Source: Bacteroidota bacterium
GTDB taxonomy: Bacteria; Bacteroidota; Bacteroidia; CAILMK01; JAAYUY01
NCBI GenBank assembly: GCA_018698135.1
Contig: JABINZ010000161.1
Coordinates: forward strand, 1 to 62,725
Direction: 5' to 3'
Length of the DNA: 62,725 bases
Shown: positions 1 to 8,816 of the stretch, piece by piece
Position numbering within the stretch: the first letter of the stretch is position 1
How the letters are laid out: the number at the start of each line of letters is the position of its first letter
The notes under the pieces: generated by a model
What the model was told of the DNA's origin: nothing
Database searches by the model: none
Seen by the model: only the letters and a program-made list of their open reading frames with translations
Made by a program: the position numbers and the translations under genes

Positions 1-122
1 ACAATGGCCTTATGTTCTTCTGGAATATCCTCTTCTAAAGTAATCTTCACATAAGGCAAGCTTTTAAGTACTTCAAGTAGATGAAGTGCCTTATTGTCTT
101 TAATATCTAAAATGACTTTCAT
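1..122 (-). CDS. Antitoxin-like small protein, partial (3' end off window)
   Basis: The reverse strand is open from an ATG at 122 to the window edge (41 codons, no stop), beginning MKVILDIKDNKALHLLEVL. Short Bacteroidota proteins that begin in this way are usually the antitoxin-side partner of a RelE/ParE-type toxin gene. That link comes from remembered family resemblance; the toxin would lie left of position 1 and cannot be seen. No DNA-binding motif is visible in the fragment. It is divergent from the RHS-tip gene that follows. Confidence 0.5.
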   Translation of the reverse strand, partial: MKVILDIKDNKALHLLEVLKSLPYVKITLEEDIPEEHKAI

Positions 123-197
123 GAAACAATTTTGAATATTCGATAAAGCAATTAACACAAATATAGCCAATAAATGCGCAAATAATGTACCTTAAAG

Positions 198-1118
198 ATG
201 GATAAATTTGATAACTTTATGGTTGCTATGGGCTGCATTAGACTCGACATAATAGATAATATTCCGTCAAAACGTTCCTCACAAATTCTGATGGGCTCCC
301 TAAGTAATTGGAAACCAATTACTAAAAGGGTGTTAGTACTTATAGGTTCGGGTTTCCAGGGGCAGGAAATAGATGATGAAATCAAAGGAGAAGGAAATTC
401 CGTCAACTTCAAATACAGAATGCAGGATCCAAGGATTGGGAGGTTCTTTGCAGTGGACCCGTTGGCTGCTAAGTATGCTTATAATAGTCCTTATGCATTT
501 AGCGAAAATAGTCTTATTGCATTTATTGAATTAGAAGGACTTGAAAAAGTATTTTACCATAGCTCCCTTTCATCAGATTTTAGAACTGTTCTTGAAGTAG
601 AAAGAGAAACACCAGTTGGTTGTGAATTTCATACAACACTCAAAGATCAAGATAAAGTTGATGTCGTATATTTTGGTATTCCCAAAGACGCTTTAGATGA
701 AGGACTTCACAAAGAGATAAAATCAGCTGATCATTATGAAAGAGTCAAGAAAAGATACCCGGCAGCGTTTAGAAATGTTAGTGTGGATAAAATAGAAGAA
801 CATTTTTCAGAAAATAAGGGCAAGACATTGATGTTAATTGGAATTAGGAAAGAAACAACTAAGTTTAATTGGGAAAAAGATGAATCATATATTGCAAAAA
901 TACCGATTAATGAAGCTGCAAAAACTTTAAATCACGAAGAATATCATGGATTAAAAGTATTAAAAGGAGAAAACATTGGTGAAGATAAAAATGAACTAGA
1001 TCATCAAGATTACTATGGCGAATGGACAACTTCTTCACCATCTGATGAGGAAGTTCAAAATGAAACAAAGTATAAAAATTCGATAGCAAAAAGAGCAGTA
1101 ATATGTCAAACAAAATAA
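198..1118 (+). CDS. Orphan RHS core tip with C-terminal HExxH (putative metallopeptidase toxin) domain
   Basis: Residues 52-116 match the end of an RHS repeat-associated core: GFQGQE, then [18 protein letters not shown], then [10 protein letters not shown] and ELEGLE. This conserved segment normally comes just before a variable toxin tip. No YD-repeat shell precedes it; residues 1-50 read like former non-coding sequence that is open by chance, so the start at 198 is uncertain. The tip (about residues 117-306) carries NHEEYHG, an HExxH zinc-peptidase signature at residues 246-250, followed by acidic candidates for a third ligand ([10 protein letters not shown]). I infer a displaced RHS C-terminal cassette encoding a metallopeptidase-like toxin. 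It overlaps the next gene by 16 bp, as toxin/immunity pairs often do. The toxin function is inferred; the RHS core match is clear. Confidence 0.7.
   Translation: MDKFDNFMVAMGCIRLDIIDNIPSKRSSQILMGSLSNWKPITKRVLVLIGSGFQGQEIDDEIKGEGNSVNFKYRMQDPRIGRFFAVDPLAAKYAYNSPYAFSENSLIAFIELEGLEKVFYHSSLSSDFRTVLEVERETPVGCEFHTTLKDQDKVDVVYFGIPKDALDEGLHKEIKSADHYERVKKRYPAAFRNVSVDKIEEHFSENKGKTLMLIGIRKETTKFNWEKDESYIAKIPINEAAKTLNHEEYHGLKVLKGENIGEDKNELDHQDYYGEWTTSSPSDEEVQNETKYKNSIAKRAVICQTK
262..355 (+). repeat. RHS-leader repeat, copy 1
   Basis: This stretch, inside the 5' part of the RHS-tip frame, aligns with 1888-1975. The two share the order CCTCACAAA, CTAAGTAATTG, AAACC, ATTACTAA or ATCACTAA, and ACTTA. In this copy the sequence runs straight into the RHS core (GFQGQE). 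It probably marks the junction where RHS tips are exchanged or displaced. Confidence 0.55.
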
Positions 1119-1711
1119 ATATTTTATTGGCATTTTATGGAATACTTATATTTGCAGGAATTATATGTTGTAAAAGAAATTGTAAGGAATTTGAAATAGT
1201 CATAAATCCTAACTCCGAACGCCCCCCTTTAATAAAAATTACAGGAAAAGATTCTAGCAAATGCGTGTATCAAGCATATGTATATATAATGCTTAAAGAT
1301 TGCACCATTGATTCTCGAGGAGAATTATTTCTTAAAAATGATGCTTTTTACTTAAATGTTAAAGATCCTTCAATAAATAATTTAAGGTATTTTGATTTTA
1401 AGAAATCATTAAATGAGGATTATACTATTCCAATAACTATTTTAGATAAAAAGTATTCTATAAAAGCTTCTGTAGAGGAAATTGTAAATTGGAAGGAAGG
1501 CATAGAAGTATATGTATTTAGATTTCAAGAGACATATTATTATTTAGATAGACCATTAGATGTTATACTACTATGTTCTAAAGAAAATGGGATTCTTGGA
1601 TCATATCTAACAACATATGAAAATGAGAATAAAATACTAATTGCACCTGGTGGAGAAATTTTAAAGGATTATATAGATTATTCAGATTATAAAATAAGAT
1701 ATTTAAAGTAG
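1103..1711 (+). CDS. Putative lipoprotein, candidate immunity partner of the RHS tip
   Basis: 202 residues. The N-terminus is a lipoprotein-type signal: a hydrophobic stretch at residues 7-20 ending in IICCKRN, with Cys22 or Cys23 as the likely lipidated residue. The rest looks like a soluble beta-rich domain with no family I recognise. Its start lies 16 bp inside the upstream RHS-tip gene, implying translational coupling. By position it is the natural immunity candidate. If that is right, its location in the envelope suggests the toxin is neutralised in the periplasm rather than the cytoplasm. The alternative is an unrelated cargo lipoprotein. Function is inferred from context only. Confidence 0.55.
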   Translation: MSNKINILLAFYGILIFAGIICCKRNCKEFEIVINPNSERPPLIKITGKDSSKCVYQAYVYIMLKDCTIDSRGELFLKNDAFYLNVKDPSINNLRYFDFKKSLNEDYTIPITILDKKYSIKASVEEIVNWKEGIEVYVFRFQETYYYLDRPLDVILLCSKENGILGSYLTTYENENKILIAPGGEILKDYIDYSDYKIRYLK

Positions 1712-1749
1712 GTAGGGTAACCAACGCCAACTAGTCCAAGCATGTAAAA

Positions 1750-1798
1750 ACAAAAACTGGTTCAAGATTAAGCGTAGCGATTCTTGGAACTTTTGTTT
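1750..1798 (+). terminator. Candidate hairpin terminator after the RHS-tip pair
   Basis: Imperfect inverted repeat: ACAAAA...GTTCAAGA, a loop of about 15 bases, then TCTTGGAAC...TTTTGT, followed by a T-rich run. The stem has mismatches, so this is only a candidate terminator for the RHS-tip/lipoprotein pair. Confidence 0.4.
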
Positions 1799-1887
1799 AA
1801 TTATTTATATAAAAAATGCGAGTAAATCGTTATCTTATAGCACAAAACACCTATGTTCTTCTTCAGTTCACATACCAGCATACCGCT

Positions 1888-1975
1888 TCCGTACGTATAC
1901 GCCTCACAAACCCCAATAAGCCCTCTAAGTAATTGAAAACCTATCACTAAGAAGGACTCCAGAACTTACAGGATT
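1888..1975 (+). repeat. RHS-leader repeat, copy 2 (decayed)
   Basis: Diverged copy of 262-355 with the same order of short matches (CCTCACAAA, CCTCTAAGTAATTG, AAACC, ATCACTAA, ACTTACAGG). Unlike copy 1 it is not followed by an RHS core; downstream is non-coding. This is consistent with loss of an earlier RHS tip at this site. Confidence 0.5.
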
Positions 1976-2142
1976 GTTTTTAGGAGGCTAGTAAGGTTTC
2001 AGTGGCCTAAATATGTCGGTGGGAATAAAGGATATACGTTAAACAAATTTAGCATAAGACAATTGTGAAAATACAATATCAAAAATTAAACTGAAATTAA
2101 ACTCTTGCTAAGTAATTTTGAAATGAATATAAACACCTCAAA

Positions 2143-2402
2143 ATGGAAAAAACATATAAATCCTGCCAAAGCTGTGGGATGCCGTTAAAGAAGGATGAAG
2201 CCGGAGGAGGCTCAAATTTGGATGGAACAAAATCAATAATGTATTGTAGTCATTGTTTTCAGGATGGAGAGTTTACCAATCCTGATATTGATGTCAATCA
2301 AATGAAAACCTTAGTAAAAGGAAAACTTAAAGAAATGGGTTCCCCGGCCTTATGGGAGGTTTTTTCACTTTGAATATCCCAAAACTTGAGCGTTGGAAAT
2401 AA
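2143..2402 (+). pseudogene. Putative zinc-ribbon domain protein, single-base frameshift near the 3' end
   Basis: The open frame (2143-2373, 76 residues) starts MEKTYKSCQSCGMPLKKDE and contains CQSC and CSHC, the two Cys pairs of a small Bacteroidota/Firmicutes zinc-ribbon family. The family usually ends in a motif like GFFTxxIPKLxRW. Here the reading frame runs off into WEVFSL, but the expected ending GGFFTLNIPKLERWK is present in another frame, stopping at 2400-2402. Restoring one T in GGTTCCCC (about 2339-2345) would give an 86-residue intact protein. The zinc sites are unaffected, so a shortened product could still fold. Either a real frameshift or a sequencing error. Confidence 0.7.
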
Positions 2403-2475
2403 AAACAATTTTTATTTTTTCATATCATGATAAATTTAAAATTTTTTGAAAAAGAATCCTTATTGAGAAATAACC

Positions 2476-3102
2476 ATGAGTATATTTACAGATTTAGCCA
2501 GCGTGCTTGATGAAAACGATGAACTTTCAAATAAAGAAAGAGCAAAACTGATTGCTGACAACAAGGATGAAAAAGAGATCAAAGAACTTGTAAAGAGGCT
2601 CAATTATCAAAACAGGGGCATTCAAAGTGATAGTATTAAAGTACTTTATGAAATTGGATATGTAAAACCTGAACTAATTTTGCCTTATTTAAATGATTTT
2701 CTTGATTTATTAAACAGCTCCAACAACCGGATGATTTGGGGTAGTATGTGTGCATTGAGTTCTATCTCAAATATTGAGGCAAAACAATTATATCCTCATT
2801 TGAATAAAATATTAAACGCAGTTGATGAGGGATCTGTAATTACTAAAGATGCTGCTGTCATCATCTTGGTCAATCTGGCAAAAATAAACACTTATAAAAG
2901 CGAGTGTACAAACTTATACCTAAAAGTATTGAAGAATAGCCCGCATAATCAATTCCCTATGTATGCTGAGAAAGGATTCGAAATAATTGATAGTTCTTGC
3001 AAAAATGAATTTCAAACAATAATTGCTATTCGCTTGGATCAGCTGGAGAAAGAATCTCAAAAGAAAAGACTTTTAAAGCTTTTAAAGAAACTCGAAAGCT
3101 AA
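2476..3102 (+). CDS. HEAT/ARM-like helical repeat protein, function unknown
   Basis: 208 residues with no signal peptide or membrane segment. The protein is almost wholly helical, with repeating units such as LILPYLNDFLDLLNSSN followed by a helix with small residues (WGSMCALSSI) and LYPHLNKILNAVDEGS. This is the pattern of HEAT-like repeats, which act as protein-binding scaffolds. The C-terminus is Lys-rich (KKRLLKLLKKLE). I do not recognise a specific family; cytoplasmic scaffold is the most that can be said. It stands alone between a zinc-ribbon remnant and glnN. Confidence 0.55.
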   Translation: MSIFTDLASVLDENDELSNKERAKLIADNKDEKEIKELVKRLNYQNRGIQSDSIKVLYEIGYVKPELILPYLNDFLDLLNSSNNRMIWGSMCALSSISNIEAKQLYPHLNKILNAVDEGSVITKDAAVIILVNLAKINTYKSECTNLYLKVLKNSPHNQFPMYAEKGFEIIDSSCKNEFQTIIAIRLDQLEKESQKKRLLKLLKKLES

Positions 3103-3223
3103 GATTTGCGAAAAACACTTTTTTTTTAAGCACCACCCCCCTATTCAATATACTCTGTTCGTAATTTTTATCACTTTTACCAATTGTTCACAATTTTTTA
3201 AAGGGGTATCTCTGATATTTATG

Positions 3224-3231
3224 TATTTTTG
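3224..3231 (+). promoter_or_regulatory. Bacteroidota -7 box upstream of glnN
   Basis: TATTTTTG matches the TAnnTTTG -7 consensus and lies 25 bp before the ATG at 3256. It overlaps the TTG that would otherwise be a longer start, which supports the ATG as the true start. No clear -33 TTTG is seen at the usual distance. Confidence 0.45.
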
Positions 3232-3255
3232 AGTAAAATTAAACTATACATAGAA

Positions 3256-5445
3256 ATGTCATATTTACGTTTTAGTGCCTTGGAAGACATCAGGAAAAGA
3301 AAAGCTATTGATGTTAAATTACCTTCTGTAAAAACTTCAGAATATTTTGCTGTCAATGTTTTTGATTTAAAGAAAATGCAAGAATATTTGTCTGAAGAAG
3401 CTTATGAAAGTGTTAAAAATGCAGTTGAAAGTGGAAGTAAAATTGATCGAAAAGTAGCTGAACAAATTGCTTCCGGAATGAAATCATGGGCACTTGATCG
3501 TGGAGCATCTCATTATACTCATTGGTTCCAACCCTTGCATGGAACAACAGCCGAAAAACACGATGCATTTTTTCAACCAACAAAAGATGGTGGCGTAATT
3601 GAAAGTTTTGGTGGCGACAAACTCGTTCAACAAGAACCTGATGCCAGTAGTTTCCCCAGTGGTGGAATCCGAAATACTTTTGAGGCCAGAGGTTATACTG
3701 CTTGGGATCCTTCATCTCCAGCATTTGTTATTGGAACAACACTATGTATTCCAACTATTTTTGTAGCCTACACAGGCGAAGCATTGGATTATAAAACACC
3801 ATTGTTACGTTCGCTTACAGCTCTTGATTCTGCCGCAGTTAAAGTATGTCAGTTATTTGATCGAAATGTAACGAAAGTAATTGGCACACTGGGATGGGAA
3901 CAGGAATATTTCCTCGTTGATGAAGCACTTTATCATGCTCGTCCTGATTTGATGCTTACAAAACGCACCTTAATGGGTCATGCTTCTGCAAAAGATCAGC
4001 AATTGGCCGACAATTACTTTGGATCAATACCTGAGCGTGTCATGTCCTTTATGAAGGAATTGGAAATAGAAGCCTATAAATTGGGAATTCCAATTAAAAC
4101 AAGGCATAACGAGGTAGCTCCAAACCAATTTGAGTGTGCTCCTGTATTTGAAGAAGTGAATCTGGCAGTTGATCACAACCAATTATTGATGGACATCATG
4201 GAAAAAATAGCCAAACATCACTACTTCCGTGTTCTATTCCATGAAAAACCATACAAAGGGGTGAATGGTAGTGGCAAACATTGCAATTGGTCCTTAGCAA
4301 CCAATACAGGCATTAATTTACTTTCGCCAGGCAAAACACCAAAATTAAACCTACAGTTTTTAACTTTTCTTGTTAATACAATGAAAGCTGTTCACGATTG
4401 GCAGGATTTAATTCGTGCAAGCATCATGTCTAGTGGCAATTCCCATCGACTTGGAGGACATGAAGCGCCACCAGCAATTATTTCAGTATTCATTGGTCAG
4501 CAATTAACCAAAATGCTGGATGAAATAGTGAATCGTGTTAGTAATAAGAAAATGTCGCCTGATGAAAAAACAGGTCTTAAGTTAGATGTTGGTAAAATTC
4601 CAGAAATATTACTTGACAATACTGATCGTAACCGTACGTCTCCATTTGCATTTACAGGAAATCGTTTTGAGTTCAGAGCTGTTGGAGGATCTGCCAATAC
4701 AGCAAATCCAATGATTACACTTAATACCGTAATGGCCAATCAGCTGAATGAATTTATGACAGATGTGAATAAAGCCCGGGAAAAAGGAGTTAAAAAAGAT
4801 GAAGCTATTTTTCAGGTTTTGCGCAATTATATTATAAAATCCAAGAGAATTCGTTTTGAAGGCGATGGATATAGCGACAATTGGGTAAAAGAAGCAGAAA
4901 AAAGAGGATTATCAAATATCACAGACGTGCCTGATTCTTTTTCAGCTATCATCACAAAAGAAGCCAAGGCTTTATTTACCAAAACCAATGTTTTAAGCGA
5001 AGTTGAAATTAACGCTCGTTTTGATATTCGCTTAGAGCGATTTACAAAAAAGATTCAAATTGAATCAAGGGTTTTAGGTGATTTAGCTATAAATCATATA
5101 ATTCCAACGTGTATTAATTATCAAACCAAGTTAATTGAGAATGTCAAAGGGATAAAACAAGTTTGCACGGTTGACGAATTCAATTCTGTTTCAGCACTTC
5201 AAATGGAAACAATTAAAGAAATATCCCACCGAATTAGTCAGGCAAAAATGTTGGTTGACCAAATGAAAGAGGAAAGGAAAAAAGCGAATAATATGGAAAA
5301 AATACTAGATAAGGCAAACTATTACAGCAAAGTGGTTATACCGTATCTGGGCAAAATTCGTTCTCATATCGATCGTCTGGAACTCATTGTTGATGACCGT
5401 ATGTGGCCAATGCCAAAATATCGGGAGCTACTTTTTAACAGGTAA
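3256..5445 (+). CDS. glnN: Glutamine synthetase type III (GlnN)
   Basis: About 729 residues from the ATG, the length of GSIII enzymes (type I is about 450). It condenses glutamate and ammonia with ATP in the cytoplasm. GSIII-like stretches are obvious: SEYFAVNVFDLKKMQEYL near the N-terminus, HYTHWFQPLHG, GTLGWEQEYFLVD, HNEVAPNQFECAP, GKHCNWSLATNTG and NRTSPFAFTGNRFEFRAVGG; the last carries substrate- and ATP-site residues. The frame extends upstream to a TTG at 3229, but MSYLRFSALEDI at 3256 aligns with family starts and a -7 box overlaps the TTG. Single gene with its own promoter; no nitrogen-regulator gene nearby. Confidence 0.95.
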   Translation: MSYLRFSALEDIRKRKAIDVKLPSVKTSEYFAVNVFDLKKMQEYLSEEAYESVKNAVESGSKIDRKVAEQIASGMKSWALDRGASHYTHWFQPLHGTTAEKHDAFFQPTKDGGVIESFGGDKLVQQEPDASSFPSGGIRNTFEARGYTAWDPSSPAFVIGTTLCIPTIFVAYTGEALDYKTPLLRSLTALDSAAVKVCQLFDRNVTKVIGTLGWEQEYFLVDEALYHARPDLMLTKRTLMGHASAKDQQLADNYFGSIPERVMSFMKELEIEAYKLGIPIKTRHNEVAPNQFECAPVFEEVNLAVDHNQLLMDIMEKIAKHHYFRVLFHEKPYKGVNGSGKHCNWSLATNTGINLLSPGKTPKLNLQFLTFLVNTMKAVHDWQDLIRASIMSSGNSHRLGGHEAPPAIISVFIGQQLTKMLDEIVNRVSNKKMSPDEKTGLKLDVGKIPEILLDNTDRNRTSPFAFTGNRFEFRAVGGSANTANPMITLNTVMANQLNEFMTDVNKAREKGVKKDEAIFQVLRNYIIKSKRIRFEGDGYSDNWVKEAEKRGLSNITDVPDSFSAIITKEAKALFTKTNVLSEVEINARFDIRLERFTKKIQIESRVLGDLAINHIIPTCINYQTKLIENVKGIKQVCTVDEFNSVSALQMETIKEISHRISQAKMLVDQMKEERKKANNMEKILDKANYYSKVVIPYLGKIRSHIDRLELIVDDRMWPMPKYRELLFNR

Positions 5446-5552
5446 GAAGCAATCTCATTCAAAATATTTTCATAGCTCAAAAAGCTATTTGGCATCCGCT
5501 TTTCTGAATAATTTTCCGTGTAAAATCAATTCTTCGATTAATGCTTTATGCA

Positions 5553-5560
5553 TATATTTG
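5553..5560 (+). promoter_or_regulatory. Candidate -7 box before the secreted protein at 5611
   Basis: TATATTTG matches TAnnTTTG, 50 bp before the ATG. It sits in an AT-rich partial palindrome (TTGATCAATTGAT follows). No -33 element is evident. Confidence 0.35.
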
Positions 5561-5610
5561 ATCAATTGATATATAAACCATCAAACTCTTTAGATCAATA
5601 ATAAAGCCAA

Positions 5611-6303
5611 ATGAAAAAACATATTATTTTAATAACATTTGTATTAATCAGCGTTTATGCATTTCCACAAATCAATCCTCATAACGAGACATTTAGTTCA
5701 GCAGGAAGTAATGTTTTCTTTAAAGAGATTAAACCAAAAATAATTGATATTCCTAGTGCAGTTTATTTGAACGATAAATGGACATCCACTACCTTGTATT
5801 ATAATTCAGAATATACTATAAATAACGTGAAGTGTAAATACGATATCAATTCTGAAATTATTGAAATTGATGCTGATTCCATGATTAGAATTGTTCATAC
5901 ATCAGTGATAGATTCCTTTTCCTTTGTCGATGAAAATAAGCACTTACATATGTATGTAAATTGCATGCAATTTGAACTGAGTGAATATATGCATGGATTT
6001 TTCAGAACACTTAGCAGTGGTAAAATCACTTTACTAGAAAAACCAGCTGTAAAAATTATTGAATCGGATTACAATGTAGCCTTAGATGTTGGACACAAAG
6101 AAAGAAGGTATGTTAAAACCATTAAGCTTTTTGTTATCATTGATGGAAAAGTTGATGAATTACCACGAAAAAAGAAAACAATTAATTCACTTGTTCAAGA
6201 TAAATCCTTGGAAGTTGAGACCTATCGAAAGGAAAACAAATTAAAATTTAGAAAACCAGAGGATATAGCTAAAATGATTAGCTATTATAATGGATTGAAC
6301 TAA
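5611..6303 (+). CDS. Secreted protein of unknown function
   Basis: 230 residues. The N-terminus MKKHIILITFVLISVYAFPQ is a signal peptide with the Bacteroidota-typical F-Q/S-Q cleavage context. The mature part is beta-rich in the middle (for example LYYNSEYTINNVKCKYDIN) with a basic C-terminal third (PRKKKTINSL, RKENKLKFRKPEDI). No T9SS tail or lipobox is present, so a periplasmic location is likely. No domain I can name. The following gene is convergent with a gap of only 5 bp and no obvious terminator. Confidence 0.6.
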   Translation: MKKHIILITFVLISVYAFPQINPHNETFSSAGSNVFFKEIKPKIIDIPSAVYLNDKWTSTTLYYNSEYTINNVKCKYDINSEIIEIDADSMIRIVHTSVIDSFSFVDENKHLHMYVNCMQFELSEYMHGFFRTLSSGKITLLEKPAVKIIESDYNVALDVGHKERRYVKTIKLFVIIDGKVDELPRKKKTINSLVQDKSLEVETYRKENKLKFRKPEDIAKMISYYNGLN

Positions 6304-6308
6304 ATAAA

Positions 6309-6776
6309 TCAGGCTGGATCTGATCGATATTTAAGCTTTATTCCATTCATGAAATTACGTAATATCTGATCATTGCAATTTCTAAATTGTTTCTGACCAG
6401 GCTTTCGGAAAAAAGCACTTAATTCATGCCTGCTGATTTTCATATCCATCGAATCAAGAATCTCTAAAATATCGGTATCCTTAAAGTCCAATGCAATTTT
6501 TAACTTTCTAAAAATAATATTGTTATTTAACCTGATTTCAGGTTCTGGTTGAGCACCTTCCTTCTTACCTCTTTTATCATTAATAAATCCGTTCAAAAAA
6601 ATGGCTAATTGGCTGTCACTTAATTCCTCATATCCTTCTGCATCATCTTTTTTCAACCAATCGCAAACTTGCGTTCTGCTGACTTTAAAATCAGCCAATC
6701 CAAATATTTCGATCATCTTGGCATCGCTTAAATCAAATGTGTATCTAAGACTACGAATTATACTGTTATTTTCCAT
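6309..6776 (-). CDS. DUF1456 family protein (YehS-like)
   Basis: 155 residues made of two similar halves. Each starts with an N-N-(S/I)-I-(I/F)-R-x-L segment (NNSIIRSLRYTFDLSD and NNNIIFRKLKIALDFKD) and ends in a helix with FLNGFI or FMNGIK. This internal duplication is characteristic of the DUF1456/YehS family, whose function is unknown. It lies 15 bp downstream of uvrB on the same strand, so it is probably the last gene of the epimerase-uvrB operon. No catalytic residues stand out. Confidence 0.85.
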   Translation of the reverse strand: MENNSIIRSLRYTFDLSDAKMIEIFGLADFKVSRTQVCDWLKKDDAEGYEELSDSQLAIFLNGFINDKRGKKEGAQPEPEIRLNNNIIFRKLKIALDFKDTDILEILDSMDMKISRHELSAFFRKPGQKQFRNCNDQILRNFMNGIKLKYRSDPA

Positions 6777-6791
6777 ATTACATTTATTCTT

Positions 6792-8816
6792 TTAAAATCT
6801 ATCCTTTAAAATCTTTCTCAACTCAAACAACTCATCCCTGAATTGTGCAGCCATAATAAAATCAAGTTCTTTTGCAGATTTTTTCATTTTCTTTTCCGTA
6901 TCTGAAATAGATTTTTCCAATTGTTCCTGATTCATATAGGAAATAATCGGATCTGCGACTAAATTCAAATTAGCAGGATCGCTATAATACATAGGATGTG
7001 GTTTTTTTGAATCAGCTAAGGATGTCTGCTCCAAAATCTGTGCAACCGACTTTTTGATACTAGCTGGAGTTATATTATTCTCCAAATTATACTGCAATTG
7101 TTTTTCACGCCTTCTATTTGTTTCATCAATGGTTCGTTGCATACTACCTGTAATCCTGTCGGCATACATGATTACTTTCCCATTTAAATTACGTGCTGCC
7201 CTTCCTGCTGTTTGAGTCAATGATGTTTCAGACCGCAGAAAACCCTCCTTATCAGCATCCAATATGGCTACCAAAGATACCTCTGGTAAATCTAATCCTT
7301 CCCGCAATAAGTTTATCCCTATGAGCACATCAAATTTACCCAGACGGAGATCGCGAAGTATTTCAATGCGTTCTATGGTCACAATCTCTGAATGCAAATA
7401 CCTGGCACGTATACCTAAGTTAATCAAGTACTTACTTAACTCCTCAGACATCCGTTTTGTGAGTGTGGTAACCAATACTCTTTCGTCTAGTTTAACTCGT
7501 AAATCAATTTCGCCAAGCAAATCATCTATTTGATTTTGGCAAGGTCTTATTTCAATAATTGGATCTATTAATCCGGTTGGACGAACAATTTGCTCCACTA
7601 CTGAACCTCCTGTCTTTTCTAATTCATAAGGCCCTGGTGTGGCACTCATATAAATCACCTGATTCTGAACGCTTTCAAATTCTGTAAGATTCAAAGGTCG
7701 ATTATCCACTGCAGCAGGTAATCTAAAGCCATAATCCACCAGCACACTTTTGCGAGAAAAATCGCCTGCATTCATGCCCTTTACCTGAGGAAGACTCACG
7801 TGACTTTCGTCCAAAATCATTAAATAATCTTTAGGAAAATAATCAAGTAAACAGAATGGACGATCGCCAGGTTGCCGTCTGTCGAAATATCGTGAATAAT
7901 TTTCAATTCCTGAGCAATAACCCAGTTCTTTGATCATTTCAATATCCAGATTCACTCGTTCGTTAAGTCTTTTCGATTCCAAATGCTTTTCAATACTGTC
8001 AAAATAAGACGTCTGAGTCAAAAGATCATTTCTGATTTCATCCAGTGCAACTTGGATGACATCGGGTGGAGTAACAAACAAATTTGCGGGAAATATAACT
8101 GCAGTTTCTAATTTCTCTAATCTTCGTCCTGTTTTGGGGTGAATTGCCTCCAGCTTTTCAATTACATTTCCAAAAAAACTGACACGAAATGCCTCTTCTG
8201 CATAAGATGCAAAAATATCCACCACATCACCTGCAACTCGGAAAGTTCCATTATTCAATTCAGTATTGGTGCGTACATACAAGCTATCTATTAAGCGAAG
8301 CAGAAACTGTTTTCTATTGATTTCATCACCCACATTTAATGTTATGGTTGCTTCTTTGAAGGAATCTGGATTACCAATACCATAAATGCATGAAACCGAT
8401 GCCACCACAATCACATCTCTGCGACCTGATAATAACGAAGAGGTTGCTCTGAGTCTTAATTTCTCAATTTCATCATTGATGCTTAAATCTTTTTCGATGT
8501 ATGTATTACTGGCAGGCAAAAAAGCTTCTGGTTGGTAATAATCATAATAGGAAACAAAATACTCAACTGCATTGTCTGGAAAAAACTGCTTGAACTCTCC
8601 ATATAGCTGAGCCACTAAGGTTTTATTATGACTCAATACCAAAGTTGGTTTTTGTACCTCCTGAATAACATTGGCAATGGTAAAAGTCTTACCTGAACCT
8701 GTTACTCCTAACAAAACCTGATATTTCTCATCTTGCATCAATCCCTTTGTTAATTGACTGATGGCTGCTGGTTGATCGCCCTGTGGTTTATAATCTGAAA
8801 TTATTTTAAAATCCAC
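6792..8816 (-). CDS. uvrB: Excinuclease ABC subunit B (UvrB)
   Basis: 674 residues, full family length. UvrB is the DNA-damage verification helicase of nucleotide excision repair, loaded by UvrA and recruiting UvrC. Visible features: Walker A GVTGSGKT at residues 37-44, the beta-hairpin region SYYDYYQPEAFLPASNTYIE, Walker B-type LDESH with HVSLPQ, helicase motif VI-like QTAGRAARN, and a C-terminal UVR motif (AAQFRDELFELR) that contacts UvrC. The start abuts the stop of the upstream epimerase gene (zero gap) and DUF1456 follows 15 bp downstream, indicating one operon. Nothing is missing or truncated. Confidence 0.98.
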   Translation of the reverse strand: MDFKIISDYKPQGDQPAAISQLTKGLMQDEKYQVLLGVTGSGKTFTIANVIQEVQKPTLVLSHNKTLVAQLYGEFKQFFPDNAVEYFVSYYDYYQPEAFLPASNTYIEKDLSINDEIEKLRLRATSSLLSGRRDVIVVASVSCIYGIGNPDSFKEATITLNVGDEINRKQFLLRLIDSLYVRTNTELNNGTFRVAGDVVDIFASYAEEAFRVSFFGNVIEKLEAIHPKTGRRLEKLETAVIFPANLFVTPPDVIQVALDEIRNDLLTQTSYFDSIEKHLESKRLNERVNLDIEMIKELGYCSGIENYSRYFDRRQPGDRPFCLLDYFPKDYLMILDESHVSLPQVKGMNAGDFSRKSVLVDYGFRLPAAVDNRPLNLTEFESVQNQVIYMSATPGPYELEKTGGSVVEQIVRPTGLIDPIIEIRPCQNQIDDLLGEIDLRVKLDERVLVTTLTKRMSEELSKYLINLGIRARYLHSEIVTIERIEILRDLRLGKFDVLIGINLLREGLDLPEVSLVAILDADKEGFLRSETSLTQTAGRAARNLNGKVIMYADRITGSMQRTIDETNRRREKQLQYNLENNITPASIKKSVAQILEQTSLADSKKPHPMYYSDPANLNLVADPIISYMNQEQLEKSISDTEKKMKKSAKELDFIMAAQFRDELFELRKILKDRF

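Larger units (their letters stand above)
1712..2142. other. Gene-free stretch with RHS debris
   Basis: 431 bases without a convincing gene. It contains a hairpin just after the lipoprotein gene (1750-1796) and a decayed copy of the RHS leader (1888-1975). The remainder (about 1990-2142) shows nothing I can name. It looks like debris of an older RHS-tip cassette. Confidence 0.6.

Noticed and set aside
338-352. tRNA-like GGTTCGGG sequence
   Set aside because: It is the RHS leader/core junction; no acceptor stem or anticodon arm surrounds it. No tRNA was found anywhere in the window.
2143-2373. Zinc-ribbon gene as an intact short protein
   Set aside because: The usual family C-terminus is found in another frame immediately downstream, so it is better read as frameshifted.
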